In this document: positions 45,691-55,554 of the stretch, in pieces
Layout: every line of letters begins with the position of its first letter
Position numbering within the stretch: position 1 is the first letter of the stretch
NCBI GenBank assembly: GCA_963841695.1
Contig: CAWJDQ010000006.1
Coordinates: 248,001-312,000, forward strand
Reading direction: 5' to 3'
DNA length: 64,000 nucleotides
Source of the DNA: RYN-230 sp963841695
GTDB taxonomy: Bacteria > Actinomycetota > Actinomycetes > Streptosporangiales > Streptosporangiaceae
Translations under genes and position numbers: made by a program
The notes under the pieces: generated by a model
Told to the model about the DNA's origin: nothing
Seen by the model: only the letters and a program-made list of their open reading frames with translations
Databases searched by the model: none

Positions 45691-45705
45691 AGTAATCAGA
45701 TCACT
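45691..45705 (-). promoter_or_regulatory. AT-rich pseudo-palindrome before the hybrid kinase
   Basis: AGTAAT-CAG-ATCACT (plus-strand reading) lies 37 bases before the kinase start within an AT-rich patch (45680-45718). Its half-sites resemble those before the response regulator at 41970, though with shorter spacing. It may be a shared operator. Confidence 0.4.
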
Positions 45706-45911
45706 ACATAAGGTTATACCTGGCGAGGCCACCGCGAAGCGCTGCGTCTCATCCCTGCTCAGCAAGCTAGGCATGCAGCGGCGCACCCAGGCCGCCGCCT
45801 TTGCCGGGGGGGCCGGGCTGGACCGGCGCCAGGCGTCGCACGAGGACTTCTGAGGCACCGCTGGCGCAGGCTTGACCGCCCAGGGCACGGCCCGGGCGAC
45901 CCCCGGCCGGG

Positions 45912-47458
45912 TTACAGGCGGGCCAGGATGGCGCCGGCCACGTCCTGGCCGGAGCGGACCGCGCCGTCGAAGAAGCCCGGCCACCGGGTGGCGGTCTCCG
46001 TGCCGGCCCAGTGCAGGCGCCCAGCCGGCGGGCGCAGCGCGGGACCATAGCCCGTCCAGACCCCCGGCGGCAGGTAGGCGGTGAACGCGCCGCCGGTCCA
46101 CGGCTGGGCAGGCCAGTTGACGTCGATGAACTGAACGGGCCGGGCGGCCCGCCGGCCGAAGTCGCCGGCGAAGTCCGCCAGTACCGCACGGCGCCGCTGC
46201 GCGGCGGTGGCCATGCCCAGCTCGACCGCGCGCGTCCCGGCGATGAAGCTGGCCAGGATGCCAGGCCGCCCGCTGGGCGGGGAGCTGTCCGCCACGAACT
46301 GGACGGTGGGGAGGTCGCCGGTGGCCGTCCCGCTCAGTCCCTCGTCGCGCCAGAACGCGGTGGGGTAGACCGCGAGCACCTTGAGCAGCGAGCCCATCGG
46401 GGTGCGCTGCACGAGCTGCAGGCGCTGGGCGGGCAGGGCCGGCTCGAAAGAGATCTGCGCGGTACAGGACGGGGGCATGGCCACGATCGCGAACCGGGCG
46501 CCGTAACTGCCCCCGTCCGTGATCATCGTGACCCCGGACGGGCCGTGCTCGATGGCACGCACCGGCGACCGCAGCACGATCCGGTCGCCGAGCGCGCCGG
46601 CGATGATGGGCGGGATCTGCCCGGCCGCCCCGTAGAACAGGTCGGTCTCCGGGTCCTGGGCCTGTGGCGCCGCCGCGTTGGCGAACAGCACGTGCAGGAA
46701 CGACACGTCGGCAGGCTCGAAGGCCCCGGTCCCGCCGATGAGCGCCTGCTGGGTAAGCACGAAACGCCCGAAGCTCGTGCTGGTGTTCCTGGCGAGCCAG
46801 CTGGCCAGGGTCTCGCTGTCCTGGTGGCGGGCATGCGGCGCGCGCCACGGGGCGCGGGCGGGGACCTGGGCGGAGAGCAGGTCGATCTTGGCCAGGGCCT
46901 GTTTCGCGTCGCGCAGCTCACGGGAAGACACAGCCGGCGGCTCACCGCGGAACGGCGGGAAGCTGCCCGCGAACGTGCTGCGCCGGCCCTGGTAGTAGAA
47001 GACCGAGCGGCCATCGTGGTACGAGGGGAACCGGCGTATGCCCAGCTCGTCAGCGAGGGCCAGGATGGCGGTCTGGGTCGGGCCGACCCACTGGCCGCCG
47101 AGATCGGCGTAGCCCCCTTCGATCACCGGCTGGCGCACCATCCGGCCGCCCACCCGGTGCCGTGCTTCCAGGACCACCACCGAGTGTCCCGCGCGGACCA
47201 GGGCGCGGGCGGCCACGAGACCGGCCAGCGCAGGCCCCGGCGATGGCGACGTCCACCCGCCCGAGGACCCGGGCGGGGCGGGGCCCGGGCCGGCCAGCCG
47301 AGTCCGGACGGCCGCCGAGCCGCATCTGCCCGGCCCCGAGCGCACCGGCCACCACGGTCGCCCCGGCCAGGAACTGCCGCCGGGGCGCGTGCGTCTCAGC
47401 CGCGGCTTCTGGTGCGGCTTCTGGCGTGCCCGGCGCCCGGCAGGGGGGTCTCTGTCAT
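45912..47458 (-). CDS. Tat-exported flavin amine oxidase, frameshifted twice
   Basis: A monoamine-oxidase-like flavoprotein. Mature motifs are VVVLEARHRVGGRM, GYADLGGQWVGPTQ and, at the C-terminus, RLHWAGTETATRWPGFFDGAVRSG, which contacts FAD. The FAD loop VAIAGAGLAGLVAARAL is split by a break near 47232. A second break near 47435 separates ATG 47458 (MTETPLPGAG) from TPEAAPEAAAETHAPRRQFLAGATVVAGAL, a twin-arginine signal with RRQFL. The enzyme would therefore fold with FAD inside and be exported. The substrate amine is unknown. Repaired length is about 515 residues. Confidence 0.8.
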
Positions 47459-47571
47459 GGCCCTCAACCTGCCGTAATAACTTTCCGCTTTCAATCAGAC
47501 ACGCACAGTGCGCAACTGGGTTAGCGGGTACCGCGGCCAGGACCAGGTCAGGGACTAACGGGAGGCCGCCC

Positions 47572-47934
47572 TCAGAACGCCAGGGCCTGCGCCCGCCGGT
47601 TCACCTCGGTGCCGCGATGCTCCGTCATCGCCTGGATCGGCGTGCCGGGAAGCGTGTCGTCGGCCGTGAACAGCCAGCGCAGCGCCTCACCGTCGTCGAA
47701 CCCGCAGTCGAGCAGCACGGTGAGGGTGCCGTGCAGCCCCTTGATGATGGCGCCTCCGTCGAAGAAGGCGGCCGGGATCGCCATCGTGCCGTCCGGCCGC
47801 TGGACAGCCAGCAGCTTGCGGTCACGGAACAGCTGCTTGAGCCGGCCCGGCGGGATGCCAAGGCGGTCAGCCGCTTCAGGGAGAGTGAGCCAGTCGCCGA
47901 CGAGCGCGTCGGCCGGGGGGTCAATCTGTGCCAC
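47572..47934 (-). CDS. Rv2175c-family DNA-binding protein
   Basis: A 120-residue winged-HTH protein like mycobacterial Rv2175c. LTLPEAADRLGIPPGRLKQLFRDRKLLAVQRPDG is the DNA-binding helix-turn-helix, and the C-terminus keeps LHGTLTVLLDCGFDDGEALRWLFTADDTLPGTPIQAM. In Mycobacterium it is phosphorylated by kinase PknL, encoded next door; a PASTA kinase gene also lies about 1.6 kb away here, so the pairing is probably preserved. Confidence 0.88.
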   Translation of the reverse strand: MAQIDPPADALVGDWLTLPEAADRLGIPPGRLKQLFRDRKLLAVQRPDGTMAIPAAFFDGGAIIKGLHGTLTVLLDCGFDDGEALRWLFTADDTLPGTPIQAMTEHRGTEVNRRAQALAF

Positions 47935-48063
47935 GTTTCCGAATTTCCCACGCGGCGGCCCGGGTCAAACCCGGACACGCCAGTCTCGTTGGCTGTCTTC
48001 GCGGACCAGTGCGGCCGCCCAGGGCCTGCTCGCCACGGGCTGCGGCCCAGATTAGCCGGGTAG

Positions 48064-49254
48064 TCAGGTCACCGCGGCGTCCCGGACCGGCACGCCGGGG
48101 TCGGCCAGCCGGGCGGTGTCCACGGCCTGGCCCGCTTCGATGACCCGGCGGCCCTGCAGCATGTCCCGGGGGCGCCCCACCGCGAGGACAGCGACCAGCC
48201 GGGCGGGGCCCGGCGTCGCGGACACCCAGCAGGCGGCCCAGCGCTCTCCGGCGGGATCACCGCGCCAGAGCAGGCGGTCCCCGTGCTCGTGGTGGCCGAC
48301 GTACTGGACCATCCGGCCGAATTGCTCGGACCAGAAGTAGGGCACCGGGTCGTAGTCCAGCTCGGCGCCGAGCGCGTTGGCCGCCGCCACGCCCGGCGAG
48401 TGCAGCGCGGTATCCCAGTGCTCCACCCGCAGCCGCCGGCCGAAGCGGCCGGACCAGAACGCGGCGCAGTCCCCGGCCGCGTAGATGCCAGCCACCGAGG
48501 TGCGCAGCCGGCTGTTGACCACCATCCCGTTGCCCAGATCCACCCCGGAACCGTCCAGCCATCCCGTGCTCGGGCGGACCCCCACCGCGGTCACGACGAG
48601 ATCGGCCGCCAGCCACCCGCCACCGGGCAGGGCGAGGCCGCCGTCCTGGACCGATTCCACCGGCTGACCGAGCCGCAGGTCAACCCCGGCCCCGGCGTAC
48701 CAGGGCACCATCATCGCCCCGGCCGGCTCGCCCAGGGCCGCGGCCGCCGGGACCGCGGCCGCCTCCAGGACGGTGACGGCGCACCCGCGGGCCGCGGCGG
48801 CGGTCGCCAGTTCGGCGCCGATCCACCCGGCCCCCACGATGGCCAGCCGGGTTCCCTTCTCCAGCCGGGACCGGATGGCCAGGGCGTCATCCACGGTGCG
48901 CAGCACCTGCTGCGGCCCCGGGCCGGGCAGCCGGACGGGCGCGGCCCCGGTGGCCACGATCAGGCGGTCGAACCCGTATTCGCCGCGCTGGCTGCGCACC
49001 ACGGCCCCGTCCAGGCTGGTGGCGGCCTCACCCAGGCGCAGGTCCAGGCGGAGCGCGGCCGCGTCGGTGTCCAGCGACGTCGAGTCCAGCTCGCCCATCA
49101 TCAGCTTCTTGGACAGCGGCGGCCGGTCGTAGGGCGGATGGGGTTCCGCGCCCAGCATCGTGATCTGGCCGGCGTACCCCTTGGCCCGGAGCTCGGCTGC
49201 GGCGCGCGAGCCCGCCAGCCCGCCGCCCACAATGACTACCCGCTCGATCTGCAC
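48064..49254 (-). CDS. FAD-dependent ferredoxin/rubredoxin reductase-like oxidoreductase
   Basis: A 396-residue pyridine-nucleotide-disulfide-oxidoreductase-fold protein. The FAD loop is VVIVGGGLAGSRAAAELR, the NAD(P) loop LAIVGAGWIGAELATAAAARG, and SVAGIYAAGDCAAF the second FAD contact. The C-terminal domain (VEHWDTALHSPGVAAANALG, YFWSEQFG) is typical of reductases serving Rieske oxygenases or P450 ferredoxins. GTG 49254 is chosen because the FAD loop follows at once; GTG 49260 is equally possible. No oxygenase is nearby. Confidence 0.85.
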   Translation of the reverse strand: MQIERVVIVGGGLAGSRAAAELRAKGYAGQITMLGAEPHPPYDRPPLSKKLMMGELDSTSLDTDAAALRLDLRLGEAATSLDGAVVRSQRGEYGFDRLIVATGAAPVRLPGPGPQQVLRTVDDALAIRSRLEKGTRLAIVGAGWIGAELATAAAARGCAVTVLEAAAVPAAAALGEPAGAMMVPWYAGAGVDLRLGQPVESVQDGGLALPGGGWLAADLVVTAVGVRPSTGWLDGSGVDLGNGMVVNSRLRTSVAGIYAAGDCAAFWSGRFGRRLRVEHWDTALHSPGVAAANALGAELDYDPVPYFWSEQFGRMVQYVGHHEHGDRLLWRGDPAGERWAACWVSATPGPARLVAVLAVGRPRDMLQGRRVIEAGQAVDTARLADPGVPVRDAAVT

Positions 49255-49536
49255 GAGCACCAAGGCTAGAGGGACCTGACCTGAGCTGGCTCCGCGCGGG
49301 GCGTGGAGCGGCCCGGCCGCCCGATTTCCGGACGGGCGCGCCGCGCTTTCCGCCCAGGCCATATCCCGGCTACCTCCCGGCCCCGGCTCGCGCGGGCAAG
49401 CGGTGATCACAGCATCGGCAGAGGAACCCGCAGGTGAGCGCGGCAGCCCCGGGAGGGTCGTCACTCCCGGTCACCGCCCGACACCGTACAGGTGTTCCCC
49501 GCGTCCCCGGCGATGGGCGGCCATACAATCGACGCG

Positions 49537-51792
49537 ATGGACACGACGCTCGCGCGCCCACCCGTCGGCCGGCTCCTGGATGGCCGGTACCGGGTTGAGT
49601 CCCTTATTGCCACCGGCGGGATGGCCACCGTCTACCTGGGTACCGATACCCGGCTGGACCGCACCGTGGCGCTGAAGATCATGCATGCCGAGCTGGCCAA
49701 CGACGAGGATTTCGTCCGCCGGTTCGTCGGCGAGGCCCGCTCCGTCGCCCGGCTTTCACACCCCAACGTGGTCGGCGTATACGACCAGGGCGCTGACGGG
49801 CGCACGCTGTACCTGGCCATGGAGTACGTGCCCGGCCGTACGCTGCGTGACCTGCTGAACGAGCGGGGCAGCCTCGGCCCCCGCGAGGCCCTGGACATCA
49901 TGGAAGGCGTCCTCGGCGGCCTCGGGGCCGCGCACGCGGCGGGGCTCGCGCACCGGGACGTCAAGCCAGAGAACGTCCTGCTGACCGGGGACCACGCGGT
50001 GAAGGTCGCGGACTTCGGCCTGGCCCGGATGCTCGCGGGCACCAGCCACACCAAGACCGGCATGCTGATCGGCACCGCCGCCTACCTGGCGCCGGAACAG
50101 GTATCCCAGGGCGTCGCCGACGCGCGGACGGACGTCTACGCCGCCGGGATCATGCTGTTCGAGATGCTCACCGGCCAGCAGCCGCACACCGCGGACACGC
50201 CGCTGGCGGTGGCCTACAAGCACGTCAACGAGGCGGTGCCGGTGCCGTCGCAGTTCGCGGACGGCATCCCGGCCGCGCTGGACGACCTGGTCCTCCGGGC
50301 CACCAGCCGGAACCCGGCCGTCCGCCCCGCGGACGGCACGCAGTTCCTGCGCAGTCTCAACGAGGTGCGGCTCAGCCTCCCGCCCGCTCCCCCGGCCCGT
50401 CCCGGCGCGCCAGCGGCCACCGGCTTCCCGGGCCCGGGCTATCCGGGCTCCGGCGGCTACGACGCCCCGGGGTACCCGCGCAACGGTTACCCCGGCGACG
50501 GTTACCCCGGCGACGGTCACCCGGACGACGGCTTCCAGGTGCCCGGCTACCAGGACCCCGGGCAGGCCGCGGGCTGGCCAGCCCAGCCCCCGCCGTCGCA
50601 GTACGCCGGGGACCTGATCCCCGGCCTGCGCGCGCCGGACGAGCCCGCGGCCGGGGGTGGCGTCGCGGCCGCGGAGGCCCCCACCAGCGTGGGCGCGGCC
50701 TTCCCCACCTCCGGCGCGTCCGCCTCAGGCTTTTCCGCCGCAGCCTTCGCCGCGCCGCCGGACGGGAACCCGGGTGCGGTCACCCAGCGGGTGCCCGACG
50801 ACGGCTTTGCCCGCGACGCCAACCACACGCTGGTGGTCGCCCCCGGCGCGGTCACGGACTACGGCCGGGGCCGGGGCGGCTACGACGGCCCGCGCGAGCC
50901 CGGCCTGCAGCGCTGGCTGTTCAGCCGCAGGCTCTACTACGTGCTGGGCGGCCTAGTCGCCGTGCTCCTGATCGGCCTGCTCGTCTGGTGGCAATCGTCA
51001 GGCAAGTACGCCACGGTGCCCCGGGTGGGCGGCCTGGCCGCGAGTACCGCACGGCTGGAGCTCAGCAACGATGGCCTGACCGGGAAAATGGGCACGTCCC
51101 AGTTCAGCGCCCGGGTGGCCAAGGGCAACGTGATCGGCACCAGCCCGGCTATCGGGTCCCGGGTGAGCAAGGGCGGCACGGTGCTGCTCATCGTCTCCAA
51201 GGGCCCGCACATGATCGCGGTGCCTCAGGTGACCGGGAACCCGCTGGCCACGGCGGAGGCCGCGCTGCGGCATGCGGGCCTGGTACCGGGCCAGGTGGTG
51301 GGCCAGACGTCCACCACCATCCAGAGCGGGATCGTGATCAGCACCACGCCGGGCGCGGCCGTGTCCTGGCCGCAGAACCGGCCGGTGAGCCTGGTGGTCA
51401 GCACCGGGCAGCCGGTGCCCCAGTTCGTCGGCCAGCAGAAGGCGGTGGCCGAGCAGTGGGCGCAGGCGAACGGCGTCTCGCTGAACGAGGTCGCGGTGGC
51501 CAACAGCACCCAGCCCGCGGGCACGGTCACCCAGCAGTCCGTGAAAGCCGGCAGCTCCTTCTCTGCGCACGAAGTCATCACCATCGACTTCTCCAATGGC
51601 CCGCAGATGGTCAACGTGCCTAACGTGGACGGCCAGCAGGTCTCCCAGGCCGAGCAGGCCCTGGCCCAGGCGGGCTTCCAGGTCAAGGTGAATCAGGTCG
51701 GGCCGCTGAACACCGTGTTCGACTACAGCCCGTCCGGCCAGGCTCCGCAGGGCAGCACGATCACCCTCTACGTGGGGCTCCCGCACCTGTAA
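49537..51792 (+). CDS. Serine/threonine protein kinase with four PASTA domains (PknL/PknB-like)
   Basis: The kinase domain (about 12-275) has GGMATVYLG, the ATP Lys in VALKIMH, HRDVKPENVLL and DFGLA. A Pro/Gly-rich linker (270-450) with GYPGDGYPGDG repeats leads to one membrane helix (LYYVLGGLVAVLLIGLLVWW) and four outer PASTA repeats, beginning YATVPRVGG, IAVPQVTGN, PVPQFVGQQ and VNVPNVDGQ. PASTA domains sense peptidoglycan or lipid II. ATG 49537 lies seven bases after TACAAT (49524-49529), indicating a leaderless message; the frame extends upstream without conservation. Position near the Rv2175c-like gene favours PknL orthology. Confidence 0.93.
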   Translation: MDTTLARPPVGRLLDGRYRVESLIATGGMATVYLGTDTRLDRTVALKIMHAELANDEDFVRRFVGEARSVARLSHPNVVGVYDQGADGRTLYLAMEYVPGRTLRDLLNERGSLGPREALDIMEGVLGGLGAAHAAGLAHRDVKPENVLLTGDHAVKVADFGLARMLAGTSHTKTGMLIGTAAYLAPEQVSQGVADARTDVYAAGIMLFEMLTGQQPHTADTPLAVAYKHVNEAVPVPSQFADGIPAALDDLVLRATSRNPAVRPADGTQFLRSLNEVRLSLPPAPPARPGAPAATGFPGPGYPGSGGYDAPGYPRNGYPGDGYPGDGHPDDGFQVPGYQDPGQAAGWPAQPPPSQYAGDLIPGLRAPDEPAAGGGVAAAEAPTSVGAAFPTSGASASGFSAAAFAAPPDGNPGAVTQRVPDDGFARDANHTLVVAPGAVTDYGRGRGGYDGPREPGLQRWLFSRRLYYVLGGLVAVLLIGLLVWWQSSGKYATVPRVGGLAASTARLELSNDGLTGKMGTSQFSARVAKGNVIGTSPAIGSRVSKGGTVLLIVSKGPHMIAVPQVTGNPLATAEAALRHAGLVPGQVVGQTSTTIQSGIVISTTPGAAVSWPQNRPVSLVVSTGQPVPQFVGQQKAVAEQWAQANGVSLNEVAVANSTQPAGTVTQQSVKAGSSFSAHEVITIDFSNGPQMVNVPNVDGQQVSQAEQALAQAGFQVKVNQVGPLNTVFDYSPSGQAPQGSTITLYVGLPHL

Positions 51793-52063
51793 CCCGGCCG
51801 CGCCCCGGCATTCCCGGCGGCCCCGCGTCCGCCCCCGTCCGCACAGCCCGCTCTTTACGTGAGCATTGCCTTTTGGTGGGTTCTTTACTGTGGTTTGCCG
51901 CTGGAAACCTGCCCTTAGCGGGTATGTCACCGGTTAGCGCTGATTCGGTCTGGGCAAATGTCGCTGATGCACTAATATGTCCGCGCCCCGTGGTTGTGCC
52001 CGCTTCTGGTGTTGAGGAGGGCCTGAACCGAAGAAGGCCCCGCTGAAAATCCGCCGAGCGACC

Positions 52064-53697
52064 GTGTTCCGCCGTCCCGGACGCCAGACCGTGCTTCGCG
52101 TGGTCGCGCACCTGGCCGCGTGGCTGCCGTTCGTGCTCGGCCCGATCCGCCTCGTCCGGCACGGCTGGCGGCCCGTCGGCGACGAGGCGGCCATCGCGCT
52201 GCGGTCCTGGAACTCGCTGACCGCGCACGGCCCGCTGGTCGGCCAGGCCACCCGGCTGGCCCACGGGGTCTTCGACCCCGGCCCGCTGGAGTACTGGCTG
52301 CTGGCCATCCCCGTCCATCTCGACACGGTGCACGGGGTCCTCTGGGGTGCGGTCATCTGCTGCCTGGTGGCCTGCTCGCTGGCGGTCGAGGCCGCCTGGT
52401 CCGTCCTCGGCGCGGCGGGCGGCCTGTGTGCCAGCGCAATGATCGTCGGCCTGATGCTGTGGATGCCGGACATCGCCGTGACGCCGAGCTGGAATCCCTG
52501 GTTCGGGATGACGTTCTTCATCGCGGCGCTGGCGGCCGCCTGGGCGGTCATGTCCGGCCGCCGGGGGTGGTGGCCGGCGCTGGTCATCACCGCGTCGATC
52601 GCGGCCCAGGCCCACCTGATGTTCACCGTGCCGTCCGCCGCCCTGGTCATCCTGGCCCTCATCGTCGCCTTGGCGGACACCGCCCGCGGGCGGCCGGGGT
52701 ACTGGTGGCTGGCGGCCGGCCTGGTCGCGGGGGCCGCCTGCTGGAGCGGCCCGCTCATCCAGCAGTTCACCTCCCGGGACGGGAACCTGGGACTGCTGCT
52801 GCGCAGCAGCGGCGCCCGGACCGGGGCGCGGACCGGCGGCGTGTTCAGCGTCAAGGCCCTGTCCGCCGCGATGGAGCCGATCCCGGTCTGGTGGCGGTCG
52901 TCGATGCAGCCGCTGGCGATCTACCGGCTGATCAATCACCGGCCAGCCTGGTTCGCGGTGGCGGTCCTCGTCCTGCTGGCCGTGGCCGCGGTCATGGCGG
53001 TACGCCCGTTGCGGTGCCGCCCGCTGGGGGCGCTGGCTGTCGTGAGCCTGGTGATCAGCCTCGGGGCGCTGGTGACGTACTCCGGTATCCCGGTGCACCA
53101 CACCAGCCTGCTCACCCTGGGCTACCTGATCGTGCTGCTCTTCCCGATCGGGGTGCTGAGCTGGCTGGTGGTGGGCAGCTGGGCCGTGCTCACCGCCCGG
53201 CTGGCCGTCCGGCGGCTGGCGGCCGCCCGCCCGGCCGGAGCCACGGCCCGGCCGGGCCGGCGCACGGCCCGCCCGGCCGGGGGGCGGTCCGGGGCGCCGT
53301 GCCGCTGGCCGGCGCGGCCACGGCACTGGTCGCGGCAGGCGCGATCCTGGCCGTCTCGCTGCAGGGACCCACCGTGCACGCCGTAACCGACGACCCGGCC
53401 ATGCCTACGTCGGCGGCCGTATCCCGGCAGATCGCCCGGGCGCTGCCGGGCCAGCCGATAGCACTGTCGATCCACGACTTCGACGCGTCCGCGCTGGGGC
53501 GGACCACCCTGGGCGTGACCTGGGCGCTGACCCCGGACGGTTTCCGCGCCGAGATCATGCGCACCCGGCTGGCCCGCGAGCTGGGGAACCGCTACGTGTT
53601 CCACGGGGAGACGATCCCGCTGGTCAAGGTCCGGGTGCGGCGGCAAGGCACCTCGATCGCCGTGACCCGGCCCACCCAGCTGGCCAGCCACCCTTAG
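52064..53697 (+). CDS. Polytopic glycosyltransferase-like membrane protein (GT-C type), frameshifted once
   Basis: A protein of about 544 residues with eight or more membrane helices. The first outer loop holds RPVGDEAAIALRSWNSLTAHGPLVGQ, which has the acidic residue typical of GT-C enzymes using polyprenyl-phosphate sugars. After a break near 53280 the next frame gives VPLAGAATALVAAGAILAVSLQGPTV and a soluble C-terminal domain to RRQGTSIAVTRP. GTG 52064 is a tentative start. It may transfer sugars to proteins or envelope glycans; specificity is unknown. Confidence 0.65.
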
Positions 53698-53909
53698 GCC
53701 GATATGGACCGGCCCGGGGTGCGTTGCGATACCCTGGGCCGCTGGACGGTGACCAGCCACCAGCGCGGCCCACGGCACGCGGCCCTCAGGCACCCTCCCG
53801 AGTGCCGCGCGCACTCCTCGCGCCTACCCCTCCGGGTCCGCCCTCGGGCCCGTCGGCCGGTCCCGGCCCAGCCCCGGTCCCATCACACATACGCGGGAAG
53901 TGGCCACCT

Positions 53910-55554
53910 GTGAGCGGAACCAAGGTGACGCCGGCCGACGGGTCGTCGCGCCGCGACGCCGCCGGGTCTCCCGGGCCGTCGGGACGCCGCGGCTGGCTCT
54001 CCCCGGTCGCCCTGATCATTGCCAGCTTCACCGTGATCGGCCTGGGCCTGCGGCTGTTCCTGCTGAGCCTGGCCGGGCTACCTGCTCGGCGTCACCCAGT
54101 ACGACGACGGGCCGTACTTCGGCAGCGCACTGCGCCTGGTGCACGGCGTGCTCCCGTACCGCGACTTCATCATCGTCCAGCCGCCGGGCATCACGCTGCT
54201 GATGAGCCCGGCCGCGCTGCTGGCCCAGGTGACCAGCACGGCCTGGGGCATGGCGGCCGGGCGCATCCTGACCGTGGCGGCGAGCGCCGCGGGGATCGTG
54301 CTGGTCGGCCTGCTGGCCCGGCACCGGGGCCCGCTTGCCGTGGCCTTGTCCTGCGGGGTGCTGGCCATCTTCCCGGGCAGCCTGGTGGCGGCGCACACGG
54401 TCCTGCTCGAGCCCTGGGTGACCCTGTTCTGCCTGATCGGCGCCGTGGCCGTGGTGGACCGTGACGAGCTCGCCCGCAGCCGCCAGCGGCTGCTCTGGGG
54501 CGGGATCGCGTTCGGGTTCGCCGGCGCGGTCGAAGTCTGGGCCATCATCCCGGTGGTGGTGGTCGCGGTGCTGCTGGCCCGGGACATCCGCCGGGCCGCC
54601 CTGTTCGTGGCCGGGGCGGCGATCGGGTTCTGCGTGCCGGTCATCCCGTTCGCCGCGGCCGCTCCGCGGCGGTTCTACAACAGCTTCTTCGCGGCCCAGG
54701 TGTTCCGGGTCGTGCCGACCCGGACGCCGGTGCAGAAGCGGCTGCGGCTGATGAGCGGGATCGGCCAGCTGCTGCACCTCGGCGCGACCGGGACGCTCAT
54801 CGCCGCGCTCATCATCGTGATCTTCGTGGTGGCGGCGTTCATCGCCGCCTGGCGGATCAGTGGCCAGCCGCTGACCGGCCTGGACTGGTTCGCGGTGGCC
54901 ACCTGCGCGCTGGTGGTGCTGGCCTTCCTCTGGTACGCCCAGTTCTTCCTGCACTTCCCCGCGTTCCTGGCGCCGTTCCTGGGCCTGTCCATCGGGCTGG
55001 CCGCGGGCCGGCTGGCCGGCGCCGTGACCACCCGGAGCATCGACGCTCCCGCGACCCAGCGCGGTCCCGGTACGTGGGCCCAGTGGGCGGTCGTGGGGGT
55101 GGCCGCCTGCGTGGTCGTGATCTTCGCCGTGCAGCAGGGCCAGTCGGACCTCAGCGCGACGCCGCGGGTCACCCCGGCCGCACTCCGCGCCGTGCAGCGC
55201 ATCGTGCCGTCGGGCGCGTGTGTCCTCAGCGACCAGGCGTCGTTCCTCATCGCCGCGGACCGCTTCTACTCGGACACGCCGGGCTGCTCACAGCTGGTTG
55301 ACGCGATCGGCACGGATTACGCGCTGGGGCACGGGCGGGACGCCAGCTCCGGGGCGGCCCGGTTCCCCGCCGTCGACGCGTTCTGGACCAGCGCGTTCCG
55401 CCGCGCCCAGTACGTGTGGCTGTCCGTCCGGTTCAACAAGCGGCGCATCGCCTGGACACCCGCCCTCCGGTCGTACTTCAGGGACCACTTCAGCCGGGTG
55501 TACCAGGACGGCACCAAGGACGCCCTGTACGCCCGCACCAGCCGTGGCCGATAG
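53910..55554 (+). CDS. GT39/ArnT-like membrane glycosyltransferase, frameshifted once
   Basis: A multi-helix protein of about 547 residues. The first outer loop reads YLLGVTQYDDGPYFGSALRLVHGVLPYRDFIIVQPPGI; the Asp-Asp pair and PYRDF...QPPG are typical of protein-mannosyltransferase/ArnT-like enzymes. Eight or more further helices follow, and then a C-terminal soluble domain with SGACVLSDQASFLIAADRFYSDTPGCSQL. A break near 54078 separates the first helix from this loop. GTG 53910 starts it. It probably uses polyprenyl-phosphate sugars at the outer membrane face. Confidence 0.75.

Noticed and set aside
50998..51930. A 310-codon minus-strand frame opposite the PASTA repeats
   Set aside because: It lies antisense to well-conserved PASTA domains and is low-complexity.
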